Shown here: in pieces, positions 5,045 through 6,790 of the stretch | Numbering within the stretch: position 1 is the stretch's first letter | Layout: every line of letters begins with the position of its first letter | NCBI GenBank assembly: GCA_902772615.1 | Contig: CACYBC010000116.1 | Location: 1-6,790 of the forward strand | Direction of reading: 5' to 3' | Source: an uncultured Ruminococcus sp. | GTDB lineage: Bacteria; Bacillota; Clostridia; Oscillospirales; Ruminococcaceae | Length of the DNA: 6,790 nucleotides | The notes under the pieces: model-generated | Database searches by the model: none | The model's input: the letters and a program-made list of their open reading frames with translations, nothing else | What the model was told of the DNA's origin: nothing | Translations under genes and position numbers: made by a program

Positions 5045-5869
5045 ATGTCAGAATACAACGGGATAGATCCTTCCTGTCCGTTTGATGCCTCTGAGTTTGT
5101 TTCAAAAGGAGCAGCAGGAACAGCATCGGGAAGAGTGGATGTCAGAAAGGTGCTGGCTGAAGCGGACGAACTGTATTCCAGGAATGACCCGCTCGGTGCA
5201 GCCCGGATGCTCGAGAAAGAACTTGAGACAGCTGATAAACTGGCCGACCGGGAAGGAAAACTCGGAATACTGAACGAATTGCTCGGATGCTACAGAAAGA
5301 CGGGCAACGCGGACGCCGGGCTCAGAACAGTCAATGAGAGCACCAGACTAGTGAGCGAACTCGGGATGGAAGGAACAGTCACAGCGGGGACTGTCTTCCT
5401 CAATGCGGCTACCACGATGCGTGAATTCGGAAAGGCGGAAGAAGCGGTCAGACTGTATGATACCGCGGCAAGAGCCTATTCCGGTAACCTGGACCCCGGC
5501 GACTACAGATTTGCCGGTCTATACAATAATTACGCGGCATGTATGGAGGCGTGCGGAGATCTCATATCGGCGGAAGATTATTATAAGAGAGCTCTAGCCA
5601 TCGTCAGCAGGCTCAGGGAATGCGCTCTTGAGGAGGCAGTTACATGTGTCAACCTGGCTTGCTTATACGGTGATGCGGACAGTGAAGATGTCAGGGTGGA
5701 AGAGTATCTGATGAGAGCCAAAAAGCTTTTCGACAGAGATGATGTACCCAGAGACGGATATTATGCTTTCAATGCCATGAAATGCGTCGATGCATTCTCG
5801 CATTTCGGCTTTTTCAGGGATGCCAAGGAGCTCAGGCTCAGGGCAGAGGAGATATATGGATTACTATAG
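5045..5869 (+). CDS. TPR-like helical repeat protein
   Basis: A 274-residue, probably cytoplasmic protein with no signal peptide or membrane helix. After a short N-terminal tail it is made of paired helices in the TPR manner: residues 35-60 (LAEADELYSRNDPLGAARML), 70-103 (LLGCYRKTGNADAGLRTVNE), 112-145 (NAATTMREFGKAEEAVRLYD), 157-190 (NNYAACMEACGDLISAEDYY) and 198-232, with a final pair at 240-272. The repeats at ~120-145 and ~160-187 fit the consensus best. Such repeats bind partner proteins; no catalytic motif is seen. The next gene's start overlaps its end by 14 nt, so translation is probably coupled and the two products may work together. Genes of this kind are found next to DUF4037 proteins in Firmicutes (recollection, not checked here). 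Function unknown. Confidence 0.85.
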   Translation: MSEYNGIDPSCPFDASEFVSKGAAGTASGRVDVRKVLAEADELYSRNDPLGAARMLEKELETADKLADREGKLGILNELLGCYRKTGNADAGLRTVNESTRLVSELGMEGTVTAGTVFLNAATTMREFGKAEEAVRLYDTAARAYSGNLDPGDYRFAGLYNNYAACMEACGDLISAEDYYKRALAIVSRLRECALEEAVTCVNLACLYGDADSEDVRVEEYLMRAKKLFDRDDVPRDGYYAFNAMKCVDAFSHFGFFRDAKELRLRAEEIYGLL

Positions 5870-6790
5870 AAAAGCAAAGATGCTTTTCCTGTCTAAAGGC
5901 AGAAGCGCCATAGCTGAGTTCTTTCCTTACGCTGATGAAAGGCTAGCCGCAGGCCTTGTGGGACAGGGAAGCGAATGTTTCGGTTATGATGACGGGATCT
6001 CTGCAGACCATGACTTTGTGCCGGGATTCTGCATCTGGCTCAGTGATGAGGACTATGCAAGATACGGACGTGTGCTGCAGGATGTGTATGATTCCATAAT
6101 ACTGGATGAATATCCCGATTCCGTTAACATGAAGACCAGCACCGGGGCGATCAGACGGAGAGGTGTCTTCTCCGTTGACGGATTCTATGAGAGCCTGATA
6201 GGCTGTCCCGGGGTCCCGCAGAACAACATGATATATATGGCGATACCTCAGTACGCACTCGCGGAAGCTACTAACGGATGGGTGTTCGAGGATGAGAGCG
6301 GTGAATTCAGTGCGGTCAGAAGAGAGCTCATGAAGGGATACCCGGAAGACGTAAGGAGAGCAAAACTGGCTTCCTCTCTTCTGTTGATGGCGCAGAGCGG
6401 GCAGTATAATTTCCAGCGCTGTGTGAATCACGGAGAGGGAGGCGCGGCGGTTCTTGCACTGTCGACATTCGTAAGAGAAAGCATCAAAGCTGCATTTCTG
6501 CTGGAACACAGTTATGCTCCTTATTATAAATGGGCACTGCGCAGGATGAGAGAACTGCCCGGTATGAATATGCTGGAGGCTTCTCTGGAATATATACTCC
6601 TCGGAAGCAATGAGGGAAGAGGGATCTCTCAGAAGATACGCGCAGTTGAGAGAGTAGCATCATATTTCATTTCAAGGCTCAGGGATGAAGGGCTCTCCTC
6701 ATCAAACAGCAGTTATCTTGAACCGCACGCGTATGAGGTAAAGGAGAAGATAGGGGACAGCGCGATAAAGAACACATCCATCTTCTCTGA
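5856..6790 (+). CDS. DUF4037-type nucleotidyltransferase-fold protein (partial, runs off the window)
   Basis: The frame is open from ATG 5856 to the window end (311 codons plus two bases). The start lies inside the TPR gene, 14 nt before its stop ends, with AGAGGAG (5845-5851) just upstream. Residues 36-62 contain the polymerase-beta-like nucleotidyltransferase signature: G38-S39 followed by D51-H52-D53, that is GSECFGYDD then SADHDF. PGFCIWLSDED (56-66) continues as in DUF4037 proteins. Around residues 200-235 a helical stretch (FVRESIKAAFLLEHSYAPYYKW) resembles the C-terminal domain of kanamycin-type nucleotidyltransferases and is also a DUF4037 hallmark. Together they suggest transfer of a nucleotide to an unknown small molecule, protein or RNA. 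The expected length (~370+ aa) means the C-terminus is missing here. Family assignment is good; activity is inference. Confidence 0.85.
   Translation, partial: MDYYRKAKMLFLSKGRSAIAEFFPYADERLAAGLVGQGSECFGYDDGISADHDFVPGFCIWLSDEDYARYGRVLQDVYDSIILDEYPDSVNMKTSTGAIRRRGVFSVDGFYESLIGCPGVPQNNMIYMAIPQYALAEATNGWVFEDESGEFSAVRRELMKGYPEDVRRAKLASSLLLMAQSGQYNFQRCVNHGEGGAAVLALSTFVRESIKAAFLLEHSYAPYYKWALRRMRELPGMNMLEASLEYILLGSNEGRGISQKIRAVERVASYFISRLRDEGLSSSNSSYLEPHAYEVKEKIGDSAIKNTSIFS

Noticed and set aside
5943..6509. Minus-strand reading frame of 188 codons
   Set aside because: It is the antisense shadow of the DUF4037 gene, with no RBS or recognisable domain.

Overview
The window looks like a chromosomal segment from a strictly anaerobic, low-to-mid GC Firmicute, probably a member of the Clostridia. 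This is an inference. It rests on strong GGAGG-type ribosome binding sites, one well-supported TTG start, and a PerR-controlled set of oxygen-reductive defence genes (rubrerythrin, thioredoxin, desulfoferrodoxin) that is typical of such organisms. No rRNA, tRNA or CRISPR array was seen.

Left end (1-753). The first ~170 bases carry nested hairpins, an interleaved pseudoknot-like pairing and a terminal CTCGTGAC/GTCATGAG hairpin followed by TAGTTGAC. This matches the right end of an IS200/IS605-type TnpB element, whose 3' part acts as the omegaRNA scaffold. The tnpB body lies outside the window. Directly after it comes an EamA/DMT transporter reading frame that lacks its N-terminal ~100 residues, so the element appears to sit inside, and to have cut, this transporter gene. 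A bidirectional terminator (773-811) and an unexplained 11-bp inverted repeat (838-872) follow.

Middle (944-3264). Two divergent genes share a ~110-bp intergenic region: an intact EamA/DMT transporter on the minus strand, and on the plus strand a PlsC-like acyltransferase fused to a zinc ribbon and an uncharacterised C-terminal region. The acyltransferase ends at a strong terminator facing the next, convergent operon.

Redox operon (3279-4986, minus strand). The order of transcription is perR, rbr, trxA, dfx with gaps of 27, 17 and 15 nt, each gene having its own SD. PerR keeps all five regulatory-metal ligands and the four zinc cysteines. Rubrerythrin removes hydrogen peroxide, desulfoferrodoxin reduces superoxide, and thioredoxin supplies dithiol reduction. 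A Per-box-like palindrome (4939-4951) lies at the predicted transcription start, which suggests autoregulation of the whole operon.

Right end (4952-6790, plus strand). Diverging from perR is a two-gene unit: a TPR-like helical repeat protein (274 aa), overlapped by 14 nt by a DUF4037-type nucleotidyltransferase-fold protein that runs off the window. Its extended -10 promoter lies between the -35 and -10 elements of the perR promoter, so the two polymerase sites overlap. The TPR/DUF4037 pair is the best candidate here for an undescribed system, and the promoter layout suggests that its expression may be tied to PerR.
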